Origin: Nostoc desertorum CM1-VF14
GTDB lineage: Bacteria > Cyanobacteriota > Cyanobacteriia > Cyanobacteriales > Nostocaceae
DNA length: 34,275 bases
Direction: 5' to 3'
Assembly (NCBI GenBank): GCA_019359245.1
Contig: JAHHHR010000079.1
Location: 1-34,275 of the forward strand
The notes below the pieces were generated by a model. The model was not told the DNA's origin and did not search any database. It was given only the letters and a program-made list of their open reading frames with translations. The translations under genes were made by a program, and so were the position numbers. Below are positions 23,736 to 31,668 of this stretch, piece by piece; position 1 is the first letter of the stretch, and every line of letters starts with the position of its first letter.

Positions 23736-23867
23736 CTTTTGGTAGAAAAAGAACTACCATCAACTCCTGATACAAATTATCCTGTATGCATCACTGGGAA
23801 ACGTGCTTGTCCTCCTGAAGATTGTGGTGGTTCTTGGGGCTATGCAGAGTTACTCGAAATTATCTAG
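23736..23867 (+). pseudogene. pRiA4b ORF-3-like protein scrap
   Basis: A 43-codon stretch contains YPVCITGKRACPPEDCGG followed by SWGYAELLEII and a stop. The cysteine-rich CPPEDCGG-WGY-ELLE motif is diagnostic of the plasmid pRiA4b ORF-3 family. The family is normally about 180 residues or longer and continues past this point, so both ends are missing. Confidence 0.8.
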
Positions 23868-24127
23868 AGCGGTAAAACTTGCTAGAGGTAGGTTGGAAGC
23901 ATAGTAAACTCGTTTGATATTTTCTAAGACGCATACGTAATTAAGCCTTTAGTCTCACCTCTCCAGTTAGTTTTGCCGTTTTAGTTTAGTTCTAGGGTCA
24001 GTACTCAAGCCCTTAGTCATATTGCTATATTCACTCTTAAAGGAAAAAATATTGTCTGTGTAGTCATAATTAAGGTATTTTAAAGTCTTGAGTAGATTCA
24101 CTAAAAGTTGTTAGTAAAAACAAATAT

Positions 24128-25573
24128 ATGTCAGATCATACTCGTTCTTGTACTCGTAAACTTCCACAGCAATCTCACCTAGTTTCTGTTACATTAGAAG
24201 ATATTTTTTCTCCTCTCGATGGTGGAATTGTTACTGATGTTACAGTCACCTTAGATTATATTAATGATCTCAAACCAAACCAATTCAAAGATGTCATAGC
24301 TATTGCTAACTTCACCAAAGACTTCTTACTAAATTATCCCATTCCTAGTGGATTATATGAAGTTTTAAATCGGGATTTAACTGAACAGCTACTAGCCGCT
24401 CCCAAATTAAAACTTTCTCCTATTTTGGAATCATTAAGTATTAATTTGGATGTATCACCAAAGATTATTCCTTTTGAATTTAACACTACAAATACTCGTA
24501 CACCAAGTGGGGATATTAACGATATTGTATCGTTTGAGTTAGAAGACATTCTCCTTCCTGTAAGAGGTAGTAGTGTTACTAATGTTAAGGTCAGCTTTGA
24601 TTTTATTGATGGAATTGAGTCAAGTGAATTCAAAGATGTCATTCCCATTGCTACTTATATCGAGAATTTCCTAACTAATTATTCAAATCCTGATGATTCT
24701 TTTGAAGTTATAAACAGTAATCTAGCTGATGCACTTTTAGATGATTATGATCAAGAACTTTCTTCTGTTCTAGATTCTTTAACTGTAAAATTAGATGTCG
24801 AACCTGGAACTATTCCTTTTGAATTTAACACCATTACTACTCGTACTAGCAATAGTGAAGCTCAGGATATTGTTTCACTAAAGCTAGAAAATATCCAGCT
24901 TCAAGTTGAGAATAGTGAGGTTGCTGATGTCACTGTTAACTTAGATTATACTAATGGACTTGACCCTGCTCTATTCGCGGATGTTATAGCTATTGCTAAT
25001 AACGTCAAAGATTACCTAACTAATTATCCAAATAACCCCAATGATTTTTTGGAAGTCATTAATCGTAATCTCACCGAAAAACTATTTACTAGCTCAAATT
25101 TAGAACTTGGCTCTTTGTTGGACTCTTTAAGTGTTGAACTGGATGTATCTCCTAAAATTATTCCTTTTGAGTTTGACAGCACAACTACGCGCACTGCCAG
25201 TGGTCAAGTTAATGATATTGTTTCGTTTCAATTAGAAGACATTTTACTTCCAATTGATGGAACCAGTATTACTGATGTTGCTGTCAGCTTAGATTATGTT
25301 GATGGAATTAATAATAGTGGTTTTAAGGATGTTACACTTATTGCTAATAAAATCACTGATTTTCTGACGAATTATTCAGAGCCTAATAACTCTTTTGAAA
25401 GAGTAAACGGCAATCTAACCAATTCATTATTTGCAGATTTAAGCTTAGGGCTTTCTTCTGTGCTAGATTCTTTGACTATTACCTTAGATGTAGCGCCTGG
25501 AACTATTCCTTTCCCTTTTAATAGCACAGTTACTGCTACACCGAGCAATATTAATCTACCAACGAACTTTTAA
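24128..25573 (+). CDS. Four-repeat protein of unknown family, 481 aa
   Basis: After an 18-residue lead the whole protein consists of four tandem repeats starting at residues 19, 134, 249 and 365 (spacing 115, 115, 116). Each unit opens VSxxLEDI, then a strand TDVTVxLDY, two helices around FKDVIAIAN..KDFLTNY and FEVINRNLTEKL, and two strands SLSVxLDVSP and IPFEFNSTTTRT. It is acidic, has no signal peptide or membrane segment and contains no cysteine after residue 8. I do not recognise the family. The strand-strand-helix-helix-strand-strand order recalls the tunnelling fold of FolB/PTPS enzymes, but this is only a topology guess. It stands alone, with AT-rich flanks. Confidence 0.8.
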   Translation: MSDHTRSCTRKLPQQSHLVSVTLEDIFSPLDGGIVTDVTVTLDYINDLKPNQFKDVIAIANFTKDFLLNYPIPSGLYEVLNRDLTEQLLAAPKLKLSPILESLSINLDVSPKIIPFEFNTTNTRTPSGDINDIVSFELEDILLPVRGSSVTNVKVSFDFIDGIESSEFKDVIPIATYIENFLTNYSNPDDSFEVINSNLADALLDDYDQELSSVLDSLTVKLDVEPGTIPFEFNTITTRTSNSEAQDIVSLKLENIQLQVENSEVADVTVNLDYTNGLDPALFADVIAIANNVKDYLTNYPNNPNDFLEVINRNLTEKLFTSSNLELGSLLDSLSVELDVSPKIIPFEFDSTTTRTASGQVNDIVSFQLEDILLPIDGTSITDVAVSLDYVDGINNSGFKDVTLIANKITDFLTNYSEPNNSFERVNGNLTNSLFADLSLGLSSVLDSLTITLDVAPGTIPFPFNSTVTATPSNINLPTNF

Positions 25574-25705
25574 CTGAACCTTGATTTAACACAACTAGTT
25601 GAATTTCTTCTGGCGAGAGAATCTTTGCTCTCCCAAAACCATCCCTGGTCTCTTCCCATTACCCCAGGCAGGAGGGACAGTAGGCAAGCTAAATCCGACA
25701 AAATT

Positions 25706-26021
25706 CAACTAGGAGTTTTTGGGATAAACCCTCGAAAAGGGGGATTATGAAAAGTGAGTTTTGACGCTATCACCCTATAACTCTTGCCAGATAAGATTCT
25801 TGGCTAAACCCCGTCTCAGAAAGTGTACAATTTGAGACAAGTCTGAATTATGTCTCTTTACATGTCTCAAAATACCATTCTTAGATCGTCTAAGAAATAG
25901 TGATATTCTTCACCCTGACTAGCTTTCACCGATCGCGTACTAATCAAAAGAGTGAAGTACCATTCAACAACAAATTCTAGAATCCCCCTTTTCGGGGGTT
26001 AATGCAAAAAACCCCAACTAG
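25706..26021. mobile_element. Second MITE with 7-bp target duplication
   Basis: The element spans 25713-26014 (302 bp). Its 34-bp terminal inverted repeats end in CGAAAAGGGGGATT on the inside, and the outer bases are GAGTTTTT on the left against GGGTTTTT on the right. Direct repeats CAACTAG flank it exactly at 25706-25712 and 26015-26021. No open frame of note lies inside, so it must be moved by a transposase encoded elsewhere. Confidence 0.8.
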
Positions 26022-26302
26022 TGTGGGATTCAAACTCTATGCCCAATTTTCGGGTAGAATTCCACAGCCACCACTATACATGCTTCTATACCCCACCCCT
26101 GGTTGATAGATGGTTGCGATCAGTGAGTCATATCAACTGTGAGCGACAGATTTTGGTGCTTTCCACAGCCTGTTGCTTTGGGACTACCATTATGTACATC
26201 AGTATCTACTAGTTTCTGAGCGATCGCTTCCAGCGGGCGGGTACGCCATCGCTCTTTGTGGGGCATTGATATCACGATTGATATCATACAAGCCAACTTT
26301 AG

Positions 26303-26500
26303 TTACTTCTCTACATTTTTAACTTTGTATTCTATGATTAAACCTATTATTATAGCTATGGTCAGAGCTAGGTATATGTATTGCTTTACGTTATCTTCTA
26401 AGTAAATGTTATTAATCGCTAGCAAAAACTGAATTGAGGGATATGCAAATACCCAAGTCAGCAGAATTTTTATACATAAAACTTTAAGCGGTCTTTTCAT
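26303..26500 (-). CDS. Small two-helix membrane protein, 65 aa
   Basis: The product begins MKRPLKVLCIKILLTWVF and has two hydrophobic segments (about 7-29 and 42-58), with a basic end (EYKVKNVEK). The ribosome binding site is weak (GGAAG 15 bases upstream). I recognise no family. Its DNA is AT-rich and it diverges from a transposase scrap that starts eight bases away, so it may have been part of an inserted segment. Confidence 0.4.
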   Translation of the reverse strand: MKRPLKVLCIKILLTWVFAYPSIQFLLAINNIYLEDNVKQYIYLALTIAIIIGLIIEYKVKNVEK

Positions 26501-26507
26501 GCGTTAA

Positions 26508-26690
26508 TTGCTTACTTCCGTAAGGGGAAAGTACTATAGAGCTACTTACGAATCTATCCCGTTTCGCTTTTTGGCAGGTAATCTACACCCAGATCATGAC
26601 ACAATTGCCCACTTTCGACAGCGCTTTTTACGGGGTGAAATGAGCATCCATTCAGAAACTTACGCTAAGGACTTGATGACCTATTTTTAA
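26508..26690 (+). pseudogene. IS1182-type transposase scrap
   Basis: Residues encoded from about 26527 read YRATYESIPFRFLAGNLHPD followed by HDTIAHFRQRFL, the conserved N-terminal block of IS1182-family transposases. The match stops near 26632. The remaining 16 codons (MSIHSETYAKDLMTYF) belong to a different sequence that recurs at 28324-28395. Nothing further of the transposase is present. Confidence 0.75.
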
Positions 26691-27053
26691 CATCCTGGAT
26701 ATCTGTACCAGTTGAAGCCTTTGAAATTTAGGAGCTTCAAATCCTTGTTGTGCCGTACAAAAAACTGTACCAATTAACCTAAAGGTCAATTAATACTGCA
26801 AAAACAAGCTTTTTCTGAAAATTTCGGGTGAAAGAGCTATTTTATTTCTGTAACTCCTGCGTAACAAGGCTTTCAGGCGTTGCGTGGCGGTTCATGACAG
26901 GCTCGCTACTTTTACCCCTCTTTGCTTGGACACTTAAGTATCCAATAAAGTAGGCAAAGCCAAGAGCGATTGAATAGGCGGATAACCATAATTAGTGGCT
27001 CTACCTAGACCTACAACAGCAATATAGTCGCTCTACAGTAGCTTTATTAAATG

Positions 27054-27072
27054 GTGATATATTGAATATCAC
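27054..27072. promoter_or_regulatory. Palindrome upstream of the toxin-antitoxin pair
   Basis: GTGATAT-ATTGA-ATATCAC is a perfect 7-bp inverted repeat 48 bases before the antitoxin start. Antitoxins of this type bind DNA and repress their own operon, so this is the best operator candidate. The rest of 26691-27119 shows no gene. Confidence 0.55.
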
Positions 27073-27119
27073 TTAAATTTACTCAATAATAGAAATAAAC
27101 ATCTCTGGTAGGCACGCTT

Positions 27120-27821
27120 ATGACCGAGCTTTACGGAGAAACTGACCCTAGAGACATTCCCACCTACTCCATTAGCGATGCTGCCCGTTACTTGCGTATT
27201 CCAGTCGGCACTGTTCGATCTTGGACGATTGGGAGACACTATCCAATCTCAAACGGTTCCAGCTTCTTTAGACCCCTAATTCCAATTCGTGATCTTAAAC
27301 CACGACTTCTCTCATTCACCAATTTAGTTGAGGTTCATGTTCTAAGAGCAATTCGCAAACACCATCAAATTGATTTAGGCAATGTGCGAACCGCTCTTGA
27401 TTTTATTGATGAACAATTTCAAGCATCTCACCCGCTTGCTCGTGAACGTTTTCTTACCGATGGTGTTGACCTGTTCATTGAGCGATATGGCTCTTTGATT
27501 AATGCCTCTAAAAAGGTACAAACGGAGCTAAAAGAAGCTTTTGCTGCTCACCTTGAACGAATTGAACCAGACGATACAGGACTTGCAATTAAGCTTTACC
27601 CCTTTACCCGCTCTCACGAGGAAGACAACCCTCGCGTTGTCGTCATCGATCCTCGTATCGCCTTTGGTCGCCTTGTCATCGTTGGAACAGGGATTGCTAC
27701 CAGCGTCTTGGCAGAGCGCTATCAAGCAGGTGATTCAATTGACGAACTTGCTTATGATTACGACTGCGATCGGCTTATGATTGAAGAAGCTATCCGGTGT
27801 GAACTACCTGCTGTTGCATGA
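27120..27821 (+). CDS. VapB45-like antitoxin (HTH + DUF433), 233 aa
   Basis: Residues 15-40 (YSISDAARYLRIPVGTVRSW) form a MerR-type helix-turn-helix. The centre is helical. The C terminus from about residue 175 is a DUF433 domain: VVVIDPRIAFGRLVIVGTGI, then TSVLAERYQAGDSIDELA and a second HTH-like YDCDRLMIEEAI. Length and architecture match VapB45 of Mycobacterium tuberculosis (Rv2018), whose partner has the same fold class as the next gene. It should bind the toxin and repress the operon, probably at the palindrome at 27054-27072. It overlaps the toxin gene by ATGA. Confidence 0.82.
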   Translation: MTELYGETDPRDIPTYSISDAARYLRIPVGTVRSWTIGRHYPISNGSSFFRPLIPIRDLKPRLLSFTNLVEVHVLRAIRKHHQIDLGNVRTALDFIDEQFQASHPLARERFLTDGVDLFIERYGSLINASKKVQTELKEAFAAHLERIEPDDTGLAIKLYPFTRSHEEDNPRVVVIDPRIAFGRLVIVGTGIATSVLAERYQAGDSIDELAYDYDCDRLMIEEAIRCELPAVA

Positions 27822-28252
27822 CCCAGCCTCAATCGATTACGTTTTTCATAGATAGATGTCTAGGTAATAAGCGTATTGTACAAACACTTCGCGGTGCAGG
27901 TATCACTATTGAAATTCATGATGAACACTTTGAAAAAGGCGCTCAAGACGTAAACTGGTTGCCAGAGATTGGCAAAAGAGGCTGGGTTGTTTTGACCAAA
28001 GATGGCAGAATTAGCAACAACTTAATAGAAAGGATTGCCGTTGCACGCGCTCAGGTCAAGATGTTTATATTTGCTTCCCAAAGTGTATCAGGAGAAGAGA
28101 TGGCTTCAATCTTTCTAAAAGCGATCATCCCAATGCAAGAATTCGTTCGTAAACATCCTGCCCCATTCATCGCCAAAATCTACCGTGATAGCAGCATTAC
28201 CATGTGGAAGGACAGCGAAAAACTAGTGGAAGAATCACAGCAGTTTTTGTAA
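27818..28252 (+). CDS. VapC45-like PIN-fold toxin, 144 aa
   Basis: The protein begins with a strand and acidic residue FFIDRCLG (Asp near 12), followed by HDEHFEKGAQDVNWLPEIGK and WVVLTKDGRI, giving the scattered aspartates of a PIN-like ribonuclease core. The order and length match the VapC45 PIN-like family. Its start codon lies inside the antitoxin stop (ATGA at 27818-27821), as in most toxin-antitoxin operons. It is predicted to cleave RNA and to be neutralised by the upstream protein, contributing to plasmid maintenance. The catalytic set was read by eye only. Confidence 0.8.
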   Translation: MTQPQSITFFIDRCLGNKRIVQTLRGAGITIEIHDEHFEKGAQDVNWLPEIGKRGWVVLTKDGRISNNLIERIAVARAQVKMFIFASQSVSGEEMASIFLKAIIPMQEFVRKHPAPFIAKIYRDSSITMWKDSEKLVEESQQFL

Positions 28253-28841
28253 ACATTTAGCGAAGACTAGCAAAAACTGTTCTCATCATTCTACCTTCTC
28301 TATAAGACGCTATTGGTACAGGTTTATCCCTGGCGATCGGGATATTGAAAACGGCTCACCAATTCCTTAGCATAACTTTCTGCACGGTTGCTCATTTCAC
28401 CCCAAATTCTTCCATTTGAAATTAAAAAATTACTAAATTTTTTTGCCGATTTTAACATAAAAAATTAAATCCTCGGAAAGCTAGCTAATGTCAATTTGAC
28501 CGCCTAAGCGACCCAAAACCCTAATTTTTCGTGGACATGACACACTGGGGAGCAATTGGCATCACCGTGGCCGGGGTGCGGAATTATAGCGATATAGTCC
28601 TGATACCCGGTCTAGTTTGGTCATAGTCATCGGTCAGACTGGCAGACAGTTTGTGTAACAGCATACACCTTGGTACTGAGGATTAGCAATTTATCTACTA
28701 GCAATCACAGTCGGGGCGATTGCACGCAAGACTTGGTAATCGCTAATCACTCATTTTTCTCTCCACCTGTAAAACTATGTACTGCCCGATTAAGCTAAAA
28801 GTAAGTAATGAGCGACTAGATCATCCAAGGGACAGTTCAAA
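28253..28841. other. Intergenic region containing a short recurring reading frame
   Basis: The only coding-like item is a minus-strand 23-codon frame at 28324-28395 (MSNRAESYAKELVSRFQYPD then RQG). Preceded by GGGGTGAAATGAGCA, it matches the segment at 26635-26690 (MSIHSETYAKDLMTYF). The remainder is AT-rich without visible genes. A GATATAGTCCTGA at about 28592 recalls the 31-bp repeats at 176-237. Confidence 0.45.
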
Positions 28842-29477
28842 ATGAAGATTGGTAAAGGTAAAAATAAACGATATGTCTACAATCCTTACAAAGGATTTGC
28901 GAAACCAAATGTAAGTCTTGAAAATTCATCACATCAAGAAATTATCTCAAAAGTTTTGAGCGGAGAAATTATTTTGTTTTGTGGTCGAATGCAAGATGAA
29001 TCAGGACATGGTGCTGATATTTTGATAGAAAATAAAATTGACTCTATAGGTGATGAGCAGACTAATTTAAAATTCGCTTATGAAATGGCGACGCAAAGGA
29101 ATATTATTAACCTTGGCATCAGAAGACAGCATGAACAAGGTAAGGGATTGCTGAATTTTATGGATAAAAAATATAGAAGACTAGTAGGACTATACGATGC
29201 TACTGAGGCAGACGATATTATTTTCAACTGGTATACTATCCCAGAACTGGAAAAGGCACAGAGAGATTCTGCATTATTTGTCAATACAAATTCAGTGAAA
29301 CCAATAGCACTTGAATTAGCGAAAAATTGTGATGCAGCACACGAGTTTCCCTGTTTGTTTAGTGGAGTGCCAATAAAAGAAGAAACGAAAATGAGAGGTC
29401 ATCTCCTATTTATGGTTAAGTCCAATAATGTATCCGATTTCAAAATTAATCTTAAAACTCAGGAAAGATTTATTTAA
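28842..29477 (+). CDS. Hypothetical protein, 211 aa
   Basis: I do not recognise this protein. The start (MKIGKGKNKRYVYNPYKGFA) is basic and preceded by AAGGGACAG. The body is an AT-rich, helix-and-strand soluble protein; IILFCGRMQDESGHGADILI and NKKYRRLVGLYDATEADDIIF-like stretches suggest an alpha/beta fold. The AT-rich base composition differs from the replication and mob genes. It follows the toxin-antitoxin pair, with its own 589-base upstream region. It is probably an independent cargo gene. Confidence 0.6.
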   Translation: MKIGKGKNKRYVYNPYKGFAKPNVSLENSSHQEIISKVLSGEIILFCGRMQDESGHGADILIENKIDSIGDEQTNLKFAYEMATQRNIINLGIRRQHEQGKGLLNFMDKKYRRLVGLYDATEADDIIFNWYTIPELEKAQRDSALFVNTNSVKPIALELAKNCDAAHEFPCLFSGVPIKEETKMRGHLLFMVKSNNVSDFKINLKTQERFI

Positions 29478-29523
29478 CTGATATCAAAATTGCTTCAACC
29501 GAATCAACTCGTGAGGCCCCGAC

Positions 29524-29648
29524 GAACTGGGGACACTTCGTTTAGAGCGGGTGGTGTCGGGGACGGGCAGGAAGTTTATCGTGAAGTGGCCCGCAACTGG
29601 GCAGCCCGCCCCCGACACTCCGCTACGCCACCCGCTCTACCCCAGTTC
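29524..29648. repeat. Long bulged inverted repeat
   Basis: Nested blocks pair: GAACTGGGG (29524-29532) with CCCCAGTTC (29640-29648), AGAGCGGGTGG (29544-29554) with CCACCCGCTCT (29628-29638), and TGTCGGGG (29555-29562) with CCCCGACA (29610-29617). Bulges are unequal: ACACTTCGTTT on the left and about nine bases with CGCTACG on the right. The design is the same as at 11221-11347, with different stem sequence. It lies between two convergent genes. Confidence 0.75.
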
Positions 29649-29671
29649 TTGAACATTGCCCAAAAAGCAAG

Positions 29672-29878
29672 TCAAAGGTAAGAATTCACTTGTTTACCTT
29701 GAGTTGACCACTTCTCATCGAGAAGTCTACAAGCGACATAAACAACTTTTTGAGGGTTGCGCTTATGTCTTCCAATCATATTCCAGGAACGAACAGTATA
29801 ATCACCTTGATAACCTAAAACAAGTGCAAGCTCGTCGTAAGTTAACTGCCATTTTTTCTTAAATTCTATTGGGTGCAT
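29672..29878 (-). CDS. Small HTH-like protein, tandem copy 2, 68 aa
   Basis: The ATG at 29878 (MHPIEFKKKWQLTYDELALV) gives the same length as its neighbour; another ATG three codons upstream at 29887 is possible. LTYDELALVLGY-..-TVRSW is a compact helix-turn-helix of the Cro/C1-like type, followed by a basic RHKRNPQKVV and a third helix VYVACRLLDEKW. About four in five residues match the protein at 29930-30136, which makes this a tandem duplication with a period of 258 bp. Probable DNA-binding regulator closing the minus-strand cluster. Confidence 0.65.
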   Translation of the reverse strand: MHPIEFKKKWQLTYDELALVLGYQGDYTVRSWNMIGRHKRNPQKVVYVACRLLDEKWSTQGKQVNSYL

Positions 29879-29929
29879 AGTATTCATCTATTTCAAGTAA
29901 TTAATTAGCAGACACGCGGATATAAATTA

Positions 29930-30136
29930 TCAAAGGTAAGAATCTATTTGTTTCCCCTCAGATGACCATTTTTCATCTAGAAGGCGACAAGCGACATAAA
30001 CAACTTTTTGAGGGTTGCGCCTGTGTCCTCCATTTATCCCCCAACAACGGACAGTGAAATCATTTTCGTAACCTAAGACGAGTGCTAGCTCGTTATAAGT
30101 TAACTGCCACTTTTTCTTAAATTCTATTGGGTGCAT
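29930..30136 (-). CDS. Small HTH-like protein, tandem copy 1, 68 aa
   Basis: The start MHPIEFKKKWQLTYNELALV is preceded by GAGGGAT at good spacing. The fold prediction is as for its duplicate downstream: helix-turn-helix LTYNELALVLGY, basic RRNPQKV and a C-terminal helix. Differences between the copies are concentrated in the recognition-helix region (ENDFTVRCWGINGGHR here, QGDYTVRSWNMIGRHK there), as expected if the two now bind different sites. It follows the ATPase gene by 77 bases. Confidence 0.7.
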   Translation of the reverse strand: MHPIEFKKKWQLTYNELALVLGYENDFTVRCWGINGGHRRNPQKVVYVACRLLDEKWSSEGKQIDSYL

Positions 30137-30213
30137 AAATATAAATCCCTCACTATTTTTAATCGACTAATCGACAAACTTTTCCGGTTTTGTGACTCAC
30201 GAGAAAGATTTCT

Positions 30214-31668
30214 CTAACGAGCGCTAAGAAATCTGAGCAAGCTATCAGGATAAAACCAGTCTGGAACTGTGACGCGCTTCGATTCAATCAGATTTCCGTC
30301 GTCATCATAAAGACCACTAATTTCAGCATGGTTTAGAGGTACGCGACCGTTCTTTGACTTGCGCTTGATTTGGATAGTTTCGCTTTGCCTTAAATCATTA
30401 AAACCCTCAGCATTGCCACTGGCGGCATTAGTAAAAGCATGAGAAATACAAACTAGATATTCGGCAGCCTTGCGAACGTCAGTAAGTGAATGTCTCACAA
30501 ATTTTTTGACTGATTCTTTACAATCATCTTGCAGAGAAAGCTGTGTCAATTCATCCCAAAGTGTTTGAATGGGTCTGTCGTTTTCTGTGCGGTCACTCCA
30601 ACGTTGAACAGCTTCATCCATTGCCTCACCAATAGCTAAATAATCGTTACGTTCGCCGATTAATTCTGGTTCTAAAGGTATCAACAACTTCCAAGCTTTG
30701 GCTCTGTTTTTATGTCCATGAGCGTCAACGATTGATGTAATATTCCAATCAAAAATCGCCTTCCTACACATAACAATTGATGCAGCAAAACTGCTTTTAC
30801 CACTGCCTTGACCTCCCAACACCCAAACTGGTTTTGTAGACTCGATGACATCCCATAGCCAGCCACCCTCATGATTTTTCAATAGTTGAACTAATTCTTG
30901 GGCGGTCGTGCCTTGTGGAGCCGATACTTTTTCACTACTGGGATTGATGTTTTCTGCGTCCGCCTTGCGCTTGTCTCTTCTGTTTTCAGCAATGGATTTA
31001 TCAGCTACAGAATCAGCGACCGCGAACTGTTTAACCGTGTTGCTAAACTGTAAATCTTCAAGCTCGGACTGACGCTGATACTGTTGCTGTAACTCCTCTA
31101 GAGAGATATAGCGTTCTTGGACTAGCTGATTATCGGCACGTCTATCAATGTCCTTTTTATGCTTGTCTTTAATGCGCTCTGATTCATGTGATTGTAAGTC
31201 TCGCTCAGTCCTGGTAATTAAACCTTGGCGCTTAATGGATGTTTTGAAACCTTCCAGACGTTGAAAACTTGATTCGTTGTCAATCTCATCTTTGGCAGCC
31301 CAGCAGTAATAACCCATCCAGACAAAAGCAGGCGCGACTAATAACCACAGACTAGGATTATCTGATGGAGCCAAATCCCTAGTAATGAAAGCACCGTCAG
31401 GGAGAGACACAACATCATTAAACTGTCGTGACTTCCATACTTCTGTGAGCAATCTGTACTTGAAACGGCAGTATTTATTATCAAGTGTTGATTGTGATTG
31501 TGTGGGTTTGCCAAAGTACTTCATTGTCCGTTTATTCGCGGTAGTAGGACAAAATCGCACTTCAGTAAACTGATAAGGGTGCGGTGTCTGCCCGTAGTAA
31601 TAAGCGCTTGCTAGCCCCAGAAGTAAAGCTGTGACAGCACCAATTTTTAGTAGTGATTGAGCCTTCAT
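30214..31668 (-). CDS. Membrane-anchored P-loop ATPase (FtsK/HerA/VirD4-like), 484 aa
   Basis: Two membrane helices lie at about residues 6-26 and 105-125, with some 80 residues between them that could be periplasmic. A long charged coiled region (130-250) leads to an ATPase domain: Walker A GGQGSGKSS at 285-293, the strand IVDAHGHK at 313-320, Walker B IQTLWDEL at 367-374, and a sensor strand YLVCISH at 404-410. The layout is that of HerA/FtsK-type pumps and of type IV coupling proteins, but the protein is much shorter than VirD4/TraG (about 650 residues). It overlaps the upstream membrane protein gene by ATGA. A coupling or DNA-translocation role alongside the plasmid relaxase is inferred. 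A phage Zot-like assembly ATPase is an alternative. Confidence 0.72.
   Translation of the reverse strand: MKAQSLLKIGAVTALLLGLASAYYYGQTPHPYQFTEVRFCPTTANKRTMKYFGKPTQSQSTLDNKYCRFKYRLLTEVWKSRQFNDVVSLPDGAFITRDLAPSDNPSLWLLVAPAFVWMGYYCWAAKDEIDNESSFQRLEGFKTSIKRQGLITRTERDLQSHESERIKDKHKKDIDRRADNQLVQERYISLEELQQQYQRQSELEDLQFSNTVKQFAVADSVADKSIAENRRDKRKADAENINPSSEKVSAPQGTTAQELVQLLKNHEGGWLWDVIESTKPVWVLGGQGSGKSSFAASIVMCRKAIFDWNITSIVDAHGHKNRAKAWKLLIPLEPELIGERNDYLAIGEAMDEAVQRWSDRTENDRPIQTLWDELTQLSLQDDCKESVKKFVRHSLTDVRKAAEYLVCISHAFTNAASGNAEGFNDLRQSETIQIKRKSKNGRVPLNHAEISGLYDDDGNLIESKRVTVPDWFYPDSLLRFLSAR

Noticed and set aside
26021..26212. A 63-codon plus-strand frame after the second MITE
   Set aside because: It begins at the target duplication, has no ribosome binding site and shows no protein-like pattern.
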